A DNA stretch of 64,000 bases, from positions 62,001-126,000 of the forward strand of contig JASANG010001995.1 of the NCBI GenBank assembly GCA_030248215.1, in the 5' to 3' direction. Under the pieces are notes generated by a model. The model ran no database searches. It was not told the origin of the DNA and saw only the letters and a program-made list of their open reading frames with translations. The DNA comes from Enoplolaimus lenunculus (taxonomy: Eukaryota > Nematoda > Enoplea > Enoplida > Thoracostomopsidae). Positions 32,039 to 43,254 of this stretch are shown here, piece by piece. Position 1 is the first letter of the stretch. The number at the start of each line of letters is the position of its first letter. The translations under genes and the position numbers were made by a program.

Positions 32039-33794
32039 CTGCAAAACAAAAACAGTTTCACTTTGTTTCTACGTGATGCGTTTCGCGTAACGTTAAATTC
32101 AAATTTCAATTATTTATTTTCTAGAGATATAGTTGAGTTGAACTGTAACACTACTAGCATGGTATTTTCATTCCTAAAACTTAACCCACATCCTCAAATG
32201 TGTGTAGCACCTATTACCAGGGTTCCAACAGGAACTTAATTTTGCAGGAACGGAAACAGGAACAGGAACCGGACCTGAAATAATTTTCATTACCAAATTA
32301 CTGTTAGACGTTTTAGATAAAAAGCCAAAAAATTGGCTTAAACAAATTTTCAGCTGTTTTATCATCAAGTTTTGCAAAAACACCAACAGAAACAGGTTAT
32401 TAAACGATTGAAGTAGCTTGAAAAACATAACACACTCATGTCGAAATTTCTTAGAATGCAGGAACTGGAACAGGAACCCGAATTGAATTTTTGCAGGAAT
32501 TCCGGCCGGAACCAGGCCGTAGCCAGATCACCTTGCTGGGGGGGGGGGGGGGGCAAAAAACATTTAGGAGGGGCATTTAAGGGTTTTAAGTATTGGTGAT
32601 AAGCATTGTAACTTTGTAACCGTTTGAAATAGTTGGATTCGAAAATTCGCAATTTTTATGCTACCAAGTGCACTTCATAAATTAGAAACTTAATTTGATT
32701 TATAAATACTTAGAAATGATTGGAACTTTATTGTTTTACTCCACTGCAACGACTTTGCATACATCGTGTTACTTGAACGGCAGAGAAAATCATTGTTCTA
32801 TTATTATATAATCTTTATTTAACAATTAATGAAATTTTTGTAACCTAAGAAATCAACTAAACACTTAGCTAGCGTTCTCAGTATTTTGCAAATTTATGTA
32901 ATGTGTTATAGTTGATGTGTTGCAAAGGGCTTACACGCCCTTTCCGGAATGACAGTCAATACTTTAATAGCACACACCTTACATTCCAGTAGAGTGTGTT
33001 CATGGCTCTGCGAACCATTGAAATTAATATGTATGTTGCGTCATTTTCTTGACCCTGTGTGACATACTTCTACGGCTGTAAGGTCTGGACTGGTCAAAAA
33101 CGGAAATTTTCGACCGATCCGAATGCGGGTATGGTCTAGTTTCTGGTCGATCCTGTAACAGTTTTAACACAATTTTACACACTTCTACGGCTCGTATACG
33201 TTTATAAGACACTATCCGTTTTACTAGCAATTAATGCGTAATGCGAAATGATGAACACATAGCCCGTTAGTCCTGTTTACAACAATTATAGTTTTTCCCC
33301 GATTTTGGTGATTACAACTTTTGAACGAGGGCCATACGGCCGAAAAGTAATATAATAGCGAAAAGTTCCGGGAACATACAACGAATACTAAAATATGAGC
33401 GAATTCTGTCAGACGCAGCTTACGGGACAGCTAATCAAAATACGTCCGGGCACAATTACAACAATAGCACACACAATGAGAAAATAGCAAATACATATCC
33501 CAAGCCTAAAAATTACCACTGCGATCAATTAAAATTTGCCGATTCCGAATTAAAACTTTTTAATACTCCGTCATCGATTGTTATTGTTTCGTTGATAATG
33601 GTTCTGTACCATCATTAGGTTCGGTATCTCTCCATGTTAAAATTGAAGCACTGTGCAAACACATCATCACGCATGAGTGTTAATTCAATAATTTGCTTAA
33701 CTTAGATTTATGAATAGTTGTATCTGTACCTATTTTTAAATATTGTGTAATTCTGTAATGCTGATAAGGTAATGATAAATTGCCTTAAGCACTG
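32039..33794. other. Spacer between divergent torsin and ELMOD genes
   Basis: No gene is supported. It must contain both promoters, but no TATA or initiator element can be defended. It holds a GGAAC-rich MITE-like repeat (32215-32515), a run of 18 G bases near 32538 and a short direct repeat around CACTTCTACGGCT (33065 and 33182). Confidence 0.5.
32215..32515. repeat. hAT-like MITE relic, family E (CAGGAAC motif ends)
   Basis: Left end CAGGGTTCCAACAGGAAC, repeated CAGGAACAGGAAC motifs near both ends, and a right end around GGAATTCCGGCCGGAACC. A related piece lies at 39050-39110. No clear target duplication. Confidence 0.5.
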
Positions 33795-36728
33795 ATGTAC
33801 TGGCTACTACGTTGTTTAGTGATGTGGGTGCTTCGTCCTATGTACAAATGGTTTTTGCACGTTTTTACTGGGTCATCTGAGCTTCAACGCCTATTGTACT
33901 CGAAAACATTGTCTAATAGAGCGTTATGTCAATCTGTAGGTATGTAAACATATTTTTGTCCATAACCATAGGTATTATGCTATTCCTGTGCGAATTATTT
34001 ACTGTGCTATTTACATACGTGTAAAATGTGTCATAGGATGAATACTACTGAGTATTTGTCCTTAAATAAATTATAACTGATTGAGTTCATTTTTAGAAAA
34101 TGCGCTGCGAAATTCTCGAGCACCGCAGCTAAGAGATATTATAACATCGTGTCCGGCTGATGCTGTTGGATCTGCAGTACCTGTGATATTTAAAGCAAAA
34201 TGTATCTCGAAAAAAGAATCCTATATGTAAGTAATTTTTCGGAATTAGTCATAAAATAAATCTTTGTAGCTTTCCATCAATTTATACTATTTTGGCAGGT
34301 CATATCTTTATTTTTCTAGCTTAAAAATATGCGTAATGATTGGGCCTTTACTTAGCTAACCAGTTTGTTGTATAGCAAGTGCTTACTTGTCATTTTTATT
34401 TGAAGAGTAACGAAAATTATTCACAGTCGTATCATTTATATATTTGAAGTTTTGGGTTCAAAACTTTGTACAGTTTGTAAATGCAATTAATATTATACAA
34501 ACAAAGTGCCAGCAGGAAATGTTTTGTTGGTCTTGATTTTCATTCATTACCACTTTATGACTGTCTATCAACCTGTATGTTTCTGATTTATTTTTTTAGG
34601 CTAAAACCAAAATTAACATCTGTCTTAATGAGAATTGTTGGTCACAATCAATTGCTCAAAGAAGTTGAATGGCTGCGCAAGACGAAATACGACACAGACA
34701 ATCCGGAACACGAAGATTTGCTGTTGAAAGTACATACGTAAATTTTAGCGTAATAAATGTGGTCTGTTTTTAACGTAGTTTTTTGCGGCATTTTTGTATT
34801 AACGATGAGCTAAATGGATTCATAATGACGTGTGTCAATAAGTTCTGTATAAAACAATATTATGTGTTCGCACACATTTATTGCTATAAAAACATGCACG
34901 ATCTAGGTACGTAACATGCTTCATGTGTAGCCACTAGCCTAGAGACGAATTCAATAGTTTTCACTGTCCAGTCACTACTTGCAATCACTCTTTTCGCATT
35001 GAAATTTAATTCAGGACACAAACAAATAAAGTGCTGAAATTATACTGTAGATTGTGCATAGTGTTTAATCGCCATTCCGCCCCACGTTTCTTGTTCAATC
35101 ATTCCCTGTGGTTGGAAATAATTGTTTTAACAATGGAAGACAAGAATCATAAATTAACGTCACTTCTACCCCTCGAATAAGCAAACATCTGCTAGAAGTA
35201 GAAAATATTTGCGAAAAATTACAAATTTTTAAACCCTGATTTTTATCTTGGGGGCTTTCTAGAAACCCCAACCCCATTTATCATATCTCCGGGTTTAAGC
35301 CCGGGACACCTCCGAAAATGCCCCACCTCCATTCGATATTTGGCTAGCGATATGCCGGCATAATTATGTTGCCTTCAGCTTTGGTCTCTGTTATCACCAA
35401 GTGTTGAATTGACAGCTCGAGTCAGTAAACAATGGCAAGACGTTGGTTTTCAAGGTGACGATCCGGCGACAGATTTTCGCGGAATGGGAATGCTTGGACT
35501 AATTCAACTCGTGTAAGCTTTGTCTCAGCTATGCTTTCTGGAACACCTATGGACGGCTGTCTTGATCGCTTAGTGATTGCATACACATATTTCTTTTAAA
35601 ACGAAGCGTGTATGGTTGGGGTTGATTAAGTAGCGCTCATAAATTTTGTCTGTTCCGTTGTAAAATAGAAAATTTTCAGTTAAAAGCGTTAATGACCCGA
35701 CATTGTGTTGTGAAATTTCAGGGGCTGTACTTTACGGTATGGAGGTAATTGAAGGCAACAACATGGTTTCTTGGTTTAGTTTAACACTGGTTTGTTGTCC
35801 TATTGTAATTAGCCAATTTTGTGTTTCAGATACTTCTTTGAAAGCCATCCCAGTGCCAGTATTCGGGTGTTACAACGATCTTTCCATCCAAAGCTAAAGT
35901 ATGATTTTGACGGGCAGGGAACTACACTTTGTTGAATGTTATATTGGCTGGGTTGGGCGTGTGCTTAAATTTCATCTGTTCAAATTTTTAATTTTTGCTT
36001 TTGTGAGGGAATTTGTTGATCTATGAAATTTTAGAGTGACGTATTTAAGTGATGCAAGCTGAGAATCGCAAACCTACTGGTTTCACAATGAAGTGTGCAG
36101 ATTACGTTAAGATAACTTTTTCCGTTGTGTAATTGTGCATAATGTTGTTGTTTCTATTATTACTATTATTATTATTATTTATTGTTTTTGCTATCCATTC
36201 GCAATCGCTGGTATTAATATGACAAGTTTAACGCGCGAACTGTTGCGGTCGGGCGTTCTCAAATCTCATTTCTACAACATGACATCTTCAGCACCTTCTT
36301 TGATCCATTTTCACGAAATTTATTGTAAGTTTTTGCTAAGATTAAAAAGGTTTGTAAAGGCACAAACTAAGATATAGCGTCAATGTCAAGTTACTGTTAA
36401 CTTGGTTAGGTAGTAAATCCTGTATTAGTTGAGGGCGATTAGCGACTTATTTTATATCGGGAATCGGTTATTGTGTTACTTTTAAGGTAATCGTGTTATT
36501 TGTTTTTAGTTGAAGCACATAAATAAGCTTGCAATAAACGTTTAAATTTTAGGTTGCATATTTTGTTTGTTTGATGAAATTTGGTTCCGAGAAACTCCTT
36601 CCGACGGCGTCATGGCATTTAATTCGGTTCGGGCAAAACTGAAAGAGCAAATCGTAGAATATTTGACAGCGAAAGATGACGCAGTTCTACCGTTGCTGAC
36701 TTCAGCAAGGATTAGTGGGAGTACTTGA
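33795..36728 (+). CDS. ELMOD2: ELMO-domain protein, ELMOD1/2 type, 7 exons
   Basis: ELMOD1-3 proteins act as GTPase-activating proteins for ARL2 and other Arf-family GTPases. Exons: 33795-33939, 34097-34226, 34600-34729, 35379-35512, 35830-35898, 36191-36324 and 36553-36728, giving 305 residues (human ELMOD2 293, ELMOD1 334). The N-terminus is hydrophobic and basic (CLVMWVLRPMYKWFLHVFTG) with SELQRLLY as in the family. The ELMO core has WQDVGFQGDDPATDFRGMG, which includes the Arg at residue 169 that corresponds to the GAP-essential Arg of the family motif, then YPFAIAGIN and SHFYN. Most junctions are GT-AG; the acceptor before exon 6 has no AG. Assignment to ELMOD1 or ELMOD2 is by general likeness only. 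Confidence 0.9.
36150..36185. repeat. ATT microsatellite next to ELMOD exon 6
   Basis: A run of about ten imperfect ATT/ACT triplets ends just before exon 6, in the place where the polypyrimidine tract and AG should be. Confidence 0.7.
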
Positions 36729-37134
36729 TTGTTAAAGAGATATCCAATTTTACAGTTCTGTTGGGTTGGGTGTAGCGAATGCGAACTGAGAGGCAAACGT
36801 CTTGGGCTACTTTGATTGGTGATCATGAACGTACTCAGCATTTCAAACCGTATGTTAAATTATAGAGCATGACACAAATTGAAAATTTTGGCAATACACG
36901 CTCTGAATTCCGTTGGAAAACACCAGTCGGAGTACTTGATAGTTAAAGAGATGCAATTTTACAGTTCTGTTGGGTTGGGTGTAGCGAATGCGAACTGAGA
37001 GGCAAACGTCTTGGGCTACTTTGATTGGTGATCATGAACGTACTCAGCATTTCAAACCATATGTTAAATTATAGAGCATGACACAAATTGAAAATTTTGG
37101 CAATACACGCTCTGAATTCCGTTGGCAAAACACC
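36718..37134. repeat. Tandem duplication (period 211 bp) overlapping the ELMOD stop
   Basis: 36718-36928 and 36929-37134 are almost identical, starting GGAGTACTTGAT and ending GAATTCCGTTGG. The first copy contains the ELMOD stop codon; the second is 3' of the gene. The unit also includes part of a family B-related repeat (CAATACACGCTCTGAATTCC). Confidence 0.85.
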
Positions 37135-37388
37135 GGATTTATTACCAGAACCCGATGGTGAAAAATACCGGATTTTCTTACCGGAACCGCAATTCCGGTT
37201 GCACCCTGATTGCGGTATCGTATGCCGCATATTTCGTTATGTTAATTTCGCACATGCTTTAACATCAGATTTTTCCTGTGAGATCTCTTTTGCAGTAAAC
37301 ACCGGTCTGTATGTTTAAGTTTTCTATTGAGCTTGATACAATTTGTTTGAGGATTTCTGTCGCCTGTAGAGAACAGTTTCGGAACCAG

Positions 37389-37794
37389 TACTGTAATGAC
37401 CCGAATAAGACGGGCGTAATAAGAGGGGATCCCCATTATGAGTGCCATTAATAGTAGTCCGTATGCCTGACAAGGGTCCGTGAGCAGATAGTCAATAAAC
37501 CCTAATTATAGACCATAAAGTCAATTATCCCTATCTGTAGCGCACAAATGGCTCTATAGCCTTGCATTATCGCTCAAGCTTTTGATACAAGACAAGATAA
37601 ATGCATTATCGCTCAAGCTTTTGATACAAGACAAGATAAACATCTGATTCAACGGATAGTTGCAATACCGGATATTTCAGTGACGAAGGAAGGTGGGGGG
37701 CGAGTTAAAAATGAATGTACGTAACCGAATAACAAGCAGGTACCCTCTGGAAAAGCCAAACCAATTTCAGACTCTTACTCGGGTCACTATAGTA
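37389..37794 (-). mobile_element. TA-flanked MITE, family G, copy 3
   Basis: Ends TACTGTAATGACCCGAATAA and complement of TACTATAGTGACCCGAG. A 39-bp stretch (37563-37601) is directly repeated at 37602-37640, an internal duplication not seen in other copies. Confidence 0.78.
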
Positions 37795-38595
37795 CGATTT
37801 ACGATATTTAACATCAAGTCCTTTGTATGGAACAAATGCTAAACATTCAAAAGTTCATTCATTTCTTTGTCACGGCAATTTTATTATGAGCATGAAAATA
37901 TTGAAATTTGTGATATATACGTAATATTGAGGGACGACACAAATATCGCGATATGTATCTGAAAAGAAGTATGTCCGAAATGCGTTTGTGCAACAAAGTT
38001 TGATCCGTAATTCTGCAGGTTTCGTCCACACTGACTCTATTTGGGAAGTAATTTGTATAGGAAGTTTTAAGAACTGGTCATCTGATCGGAAAGTAGCCTG
38101 GGCACTAATATGAATTTAATCGCTTCGGTAAATAGTTTTGCGCCCCGAATTCGATTTCTTTGAAAATCTATTTGCTGCGAATTTACAAGGGGTGACCGCT
38201 TCGAAAATGTACGAACAATATTTAAACATCTGTTCAGCACTTTTTGAAAACTAAATCGAATGGTGTGTTAAGCTTAGCTCGACGTAATAGCCAGTACTTG
38301 CAGTGTAAACGGTAATAATGTCCCACAACCAATAATCGGAACGCAATGAACATAGTACCAGTCAATTCAGCTCGTCGTTCTGTATAAAGTAAGCAATAAT
38401 TTATGAATAATTTTAAACGTCTGACAGTATGAAATTCCTGAGCACTGAGAATGCATCAGACCGGCTAAAATGAAATTTTAACAAAATGTTAATAATTTGA
38501 GCTTGAAATCAAAAGGAACGCCATGTTGACATTGGCAAATGCCGGCTAAAAACTTGAACACGAGCCTAAAGTAGAATTGGCATAGCGTATCCTTA

Positions 38596-38982
38596 TACTG
38601 TAGTGACCTGAATAAGAGGGGGACTGGTATTTATTTGGCCTCTTCCAAGGGTACTACCCCTGTTTTCGGTTACGGACTGTTATTTATTTTTAACCCGTTC
38701 TTTGGCGCCCTTAGTTACCAATATACATATTCGATATTGCAACTATCCGTTGAATTAAACGCTTTTGTGTCTTGTACCAAAAGTTTGAGCGATAATGTAA
38801 GGTTATACTTAGAAATATACTTTGAAAACTTAAGTACGCTTTAAAGTTTTTAACTTAACTTTATTTGGTCATGGAGTCATTTATGCAATACAATTGAGGA
38901 TAATTGACATTTATAGACTCTAATTAGTTTATGGACTATCCGTTTAAAATGGGATTCCATTCTTATTCGGGTCAGTGCAGTA
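38596..38982 (+). mobile_element. TA-flanked MITE, family G, copy 4
   Basis: Ends TACTGTAGTGACCTGAATAA and complement of TACTGCACTGACCCGAATAA, with TA at both borders. Same orientation as the copy at 9300. Confidence 0.78.
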
Positions 38983-39189
38983 CTTTAACTAGAATTAATT
39001 TAGTTAAACTGTTTTAAAAATGCGTCGCACAGCTTGATTGTTACAGCGTTCCAACAGGAATTAAACGTTGCCGGACCAGGAACACAGACAGGAATTCCGG
39101 TTGAACCCTGGTGACTGCCTAAACTAATACGCTCTCAATATATATGTTCGAATGATATACCTAGTATATTTTAACTTATTTTGCACTCA

Positions 39190-39345
39190 ATGGATTGTTG
39201 CAATACCGGATGGAGGTACATCAGTAACGAAGGGCGGCGTAGGGCGGGTTAAAAAAATAACAGTCCGTAACCGAATAACAGCGGGGGTACCCTCCGGAGA
39301 GGCCAAATAAATATCAGCCCCCCTCTAATTCGGCTCACTACAGTA
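39190..39345 (-). mobile_element. TA-flanked MITE, family G, copy 5, partial
   Basis: Only about 155 bases of the right half, from TTGCAATACCGGA to CTCACTACAGTA. The other end is missing. Confidence 0.7.
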
Positions 39346-39620
39346 CGCGTAGTTCCTCAATTGGTGACACAGGTCATATATAACTTTAACCAATAGATGG
39401 GAGCCTCAAAATCTACCACAACGCATACTTCACTCAAATTATGCAGCCATTTGTAATATATGAGTTAAAATCTTGTTCCGTTATTTCAAAACAAAGTATC
39501 AATAGGTGCTACCTCATACAGTTGCGAATACCGACGACATTCAGAAAGCTGCGAAGAGAAAGAAGGCATATCATGTTCATATTTTATTAAGTTCAAACAA
39601 CCAACTTGTCAAAGTAGATT

Positions 39621-39626
39621 TTTATT
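39621..39626 (-). terminator. Poly(A) signal AATAAA of GILT
   Basis: AATAAA on the minus strand starts 11 bases after the GILT stop codon, giving a very short 3' UTR. A second one lies about 40 bases further downstream. Confidence 0.55.
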
Positions 39627-39636
39627 AAAAAGTAAT

Positions 39637-40554
39637 TCACATAACCCGTGAAATTAGCGTCGTCACAAGCAGAACGTAAAACTGAAAAGAAAAGCGAACT
39701 CCTGATCCACCTGGAACAGGTTCACACGGCTCAATGTAACTTTTGCTATTACAATACTGTGGCAACTTTAGATTTCCGGCATAATTCCAACAAACAAATT
39801 TATCAAGAACATAACGATATTTTTGGGCATCCAACACGCTGACGTTATTAATTGTAATCCAAGGCACGTGGTAGTGCAACTCTGGTTTCAATGAGCTTGT
39901 TTTCAACGCGGCTTTGTGCAAAAGTTGAACTCCAAATTCGCCGGTTGCGCATTCCTGAGTACTTTGAGCGATTTTCATTGGAATACTTGCATTTTTAAAA
40001 CAATCATTAGCGATGTCATTAACTTGTTGAACACTGCATCGATCATAACAAGCCACATGAGTACGTTGTTCCATACAGTATACAAACGGCATATAAACGC
40101 TAGGATTTGATTCGTAATAAAACAGACAATTGTGTATTTTGTTACCGAAACACTCTGGTTCACCATGATTAACTCCGTGTTGGCATGTGAATTGCCAACT
40201 GGTGCCGTTGGCGACTTCTTTCGCATTTCCGTACGCAATCATTTCTATGTCGACATACGACGCAAGATTACGCCAAACTCGCGGATACAACATTTGTCGA
40301 GTGAAATTTTGACAAAATGGACACAGAACTTCATAGTAGACGCCAATTTTAATTTTACCATCATCAAATGCTGAGCTGTTATACTGAGCACATACTTCTT
40401 CGACCTCACACGCAGAAGCGATTTGTGGGTCCGAACACCAAAGACTAGGTGGTACTGTGCAGTTTATGGTGTTGCTTGGAAACGCAAGACTGCTAAATAC
40501 TACTACGGAGAGTAAAATTATCCACATTTTTAGTGGCGACATGACGATTCTCAT
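39637..40554 (-). CDS. IFI30: GILT-family lysosomal thiol reductase, single coding exon
   Basis: GILT (IFI30) reduces protein disulfides in lysosomes at acid pH. The 305-residue frame has a hydrophobic leader (MWIILLSVVVFSSLA), a saposin-like CxxxxxCAQY start, the active site CPFC (78-81), the family signature CQHGVNHGEPEC (124-135), many further cysteines and several N-glycosylation sequons. The length is somewhat above the mammalian 250. After a Gly-Gly-Ser-Gly near residue 285 the C-terminus is hydrophobic (FQFYVLLVTTLIS), suggesting a tail anchor or GPI signal not usual for this family. The ATG follows a stop in frame and directly abuts a strong acceptor-like TTTTTAG; the internal Met5 is an alternative start. 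No intron is needed. It lies in tandem, 5 kb downstream of the Cav3 3' end. Confidence 0.95.
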   Translation of the reverse strand: MRIVMSPLKMWIILLSVVVFSSLAFPSNTINCTVPPSLWCSDPQIASACEVEEVCAQYNSSAFDDGKIKIGVYYEVLCPFCQNFTRQMLYPRVWRNLASYVDIEMIAYGNAKEVANGTSWQFTCQHGVNHGEPECFGNKIHNCLFYYESNPSVYMPFVYCMEQRTHVACYDRCSVQQVNDIANDCFKNASIPMKIAQSTQECATGEFGVQLLHKAALKTSSLKPELHYHVPWITINNVSVLDAQKYRYVLDKFVCWNYAGNLKLPQYCNSKSYIEPCEPVPGGSGVRFSFQFYVLLVTTLISRVM

Positions 40555-41232
40555 CTAAAAAGCTAACAAGAAAAAGTTTCGCGTTTGTTAATGAAAGACA
40601 GGCTTAGAAATATTAACTAAGGTAGGTATTTTTTGATTACTGCTGGGGCAACACAGCAAGCGTTCCATTTTGTAGAAATTGCCCGAAGCGGTAGGGTATA
40701 TAAGTTTTTTGCTGAAAGTTACTTCAGTATCGCACGGATTGTCCCAGTGCGCTACTCAACTTACAACCAAGTTGCCGTTTCAGTTTAGCCAAAAATTGTT
40801 TCACTTCACAAGTCGCTCAAAATAGTGTTCCCCTAATAGTATCAATTCAGGCAGGCTCGTAGCCAAGAGGGGAGCCCATCCCACACTAGAACAATATTGT
40901 CCCCCCTAGGAAATTTTCAACCTTGCTTTAGGAGTGGCACGCAATTTGTATTTGAGATTTAGAAACGGGAAAACTTTCTGGGGTAAACAAAAGTTTTTCA
41001 GTAGGCTTTTAGCTCACCTGCACCACCTCGTGCTACGGGCCCATCATCCTGTGAAACTTCGTAAATGCTATAAAGTTAAAAACAACATCAAACATTAGTA
41101 ATAACGATATATATATTGTGATTTATAATATCTAAAATCACAAAGCTCAAGTAGTAATTTTCCAGAATTTACTATTACAAAGTGGATAACAAAATTAGTA
41201 AACTACAACGATAAAGCGGCAACGCCAAGTAT

Positions 41233-41345
41233 CAGGGTGCAACCGGAATTATAAAATACCGGAATCGAACCTTAACCGGAAAGCCAAAAAATACCGGAAC
41301 CGGAGCCGGAACCGGAAAACAAAAAATACTTGTTACCGAAAAATT
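41233..41345. mobile_element. hAT-like MITE, family B, one-ended fragment
   Basis: Left end CAGGGTGCAACCGGAATT followed by ACCGGA-type motifs; no matching right end nearby. Confidence 0.6.
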
Positions 41346-42424
41346 CATATTTAACGCTATTTTAACCGCTTTCAATGGTGTAAACATACCATTTAGGATT
41401 CCAAAATTCTGATTCAAATGCAGTGTAAATGTATGATAAACAAGCAGCCCTTAAAAGAGACAATCGAGACGGGATAAGCAAATACTCGAGCAAATTCTTT
41501 AAAGAATGCAATTAATTATCCGAAATCAATTGAGCTAATATTGGCAGCAATTAATTAGACATTTCGCGGTCCGTAAAACTACTAAGCAATAGCATAACAT
41601 CAACATTAAAAATTGAACTTGAACTAGAACGTACCTAAATGCCTCAACCGTAATGCTAGTTAATCACTAACTTGCCGTCATTTAACTATATATAACTCTA
41701 GAACGGAAGTTCTATTATACAATTTTGTTCTTTGAAATTTTGGTTTTACATCGATAACAAAATTGGCAAAGTGAATGAAAGACGTTTATTTCTGCGGTGT
41801 ATGCTAAAGTAGTCGACTGCGCTTGTTATATATGCCTATTTGTGAACTTGTTTCTGCCTGAAATGCGTGTGTGTGTTTGAAGTACGGGCGTCCCAACGGG
41901 GGGCATTGGGGGCCGTTCCCACCAATACATTACTGATGCCCCCCAATTTTTAACAGGTCCAAAAGTAAACAATCTTGAGTTGCAATTTCAGTGCCCCCCA
42001 AAATTATTCGGTGCCCCCACCTAAATATAATTTTGCACAGATGCCCCTAGTTTGAAGTCTTAAAATTTCAGTCCAACTTAAGAATGGACCCATATTCCAC
42101 AATGTGTAAAGCACCATGTCACTGTTATGGCTTTTCAAAATCATGATGTTCTATGGTTGCGGAACTCAAATTCTGCGCATAAGTAGAACAAATGAAATCT
42201 AAAAAATATGCCGAAGTTCAAAGCTCACCAATTGCTGATTAGAATGCTTACATAACCCAGGGTGTAACCGAATATCCATTTTCGTTTCCGCTAAAATCGG
42301 TGTCAGTTTTCGTTTTCCGTATAGAATTACATGAAATTTTATTTTTATGCTCAAGATTAGTTGTAAATTGCAGATAGATCTCGCAATTTTTAGTTGCACA
42401 TATGCTGAAATTATTAGATGTATG

Positions 42425-42695
42425 GCCAATGTTAAAGCACACAGGCGGAACAGTATTATAAGCATATTCCTAAGCCTAAAGCCTAAAGTCTAAGCCTAAG
42501 CGTAAGCGTAAGAATGAGCATATTACTAAGCCGAAGCCAAGCCAAGCAAAAAATAGTCTAAATCTTAAGCTTACTCTTTTCTAGTCCCACAGAAAAACGT
42601 TCCGCCTCTGATCTTTTTACATGGGCCGTGAGCGTGAGATTGAACGCACAGGCTCGGGTACGAAGTCCTGTACCTATACCACTCGGCCATTTGGT
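42425..42695 (-). repeat. SINE family M with tRNA-like head and TAAGCC tail
   Basis: On the minus strand the head reads AAATGGCCGAGTGGTATAGG (A box) and GTGCGTTCAATCTCACGC (B box), resembling a type II tRNA (Ser/Leu). The body (GATCAGAGGCGGAACGTTTT) follows, and the 3' part is a degenerate run of CTTAGG-type hexamers. It is the most complete member of the family in the window. Confidence 0.65.
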
Positions 42696-43039
42696 CATGA
42701 TGCAAACATTCGAATACAAACATTTGTAACAGTCCTAATGCAATATATATGTTGTACACATATGTATCACTGGTTCTGCTTAAACATTAAAAGATCACAA
42801 ATAAGTTTTTCCAAATTAAGGGAGGGGGGGCAAATAGGGCTTACTTTAGGAGGTCACTTATGAATCAACCCTCGAAAAAACTCTGTTCTTTTATGTTGAT
42901 GAAAGGAGAATTTTTGCAATTTTCATGTTCCCTAGAAAACCAAAATTTCGTTAAGGAATCTGGAATTATTGCTTTTTCCTTTTGAAATTTGGTAAAATTC
43001 ACACCCCGTAACATCAAATAGAGACGGCCTCCAGACCAT

Positions 43040-43254
43040 TTCAAAAAGGTATGGCACAAATTCGAAACTTTGGCAATACACGCTCAGACAATTTTAGAAA
43101 AATAAGTTAGAATAATATGCCAATTTTTCTTAAATTTTCGAATGAGAAAAATTTTCAATACCGAAAATACCGGTGAAAAAATATCGGATTTATTACCGGA
43201 ACCGAGAAAAATACCGGATTTCCCTACCGGGACCGGAATTCCGGTTGCACCCTG
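43040..43254. mobile_element. hAT-like MITE, family B-related, right half
   Basis: Ends GGAATTCCGGTTGCACCCTG after several ACCGGA motifs. The interior CAATACACGCTC is shared with the tandem duplication after ELMOD. The left end is not seen. Confidence 0.6.

Larger units (their letters stand above)
37135..39636. other. Spacer between convergent ELMOD and GILT genes
   Basis: No gene is supported. It begins with a family B end (CCGGAACCGCAATTCCGG, about 37135-37211) and contains three family G MITEs with unique AT-rich DNA between them. Confidence 0.5.

Noticed and set aside
42470-42510. Interstitial telomere
   Set aside because: The hexamers are too degenerate and belong to a dispersed SINE tail.
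42571-42759. 62-codon open frame as a host peptide
   Set aside because: It overlaps the SINE tRNA-like head and has no other support.
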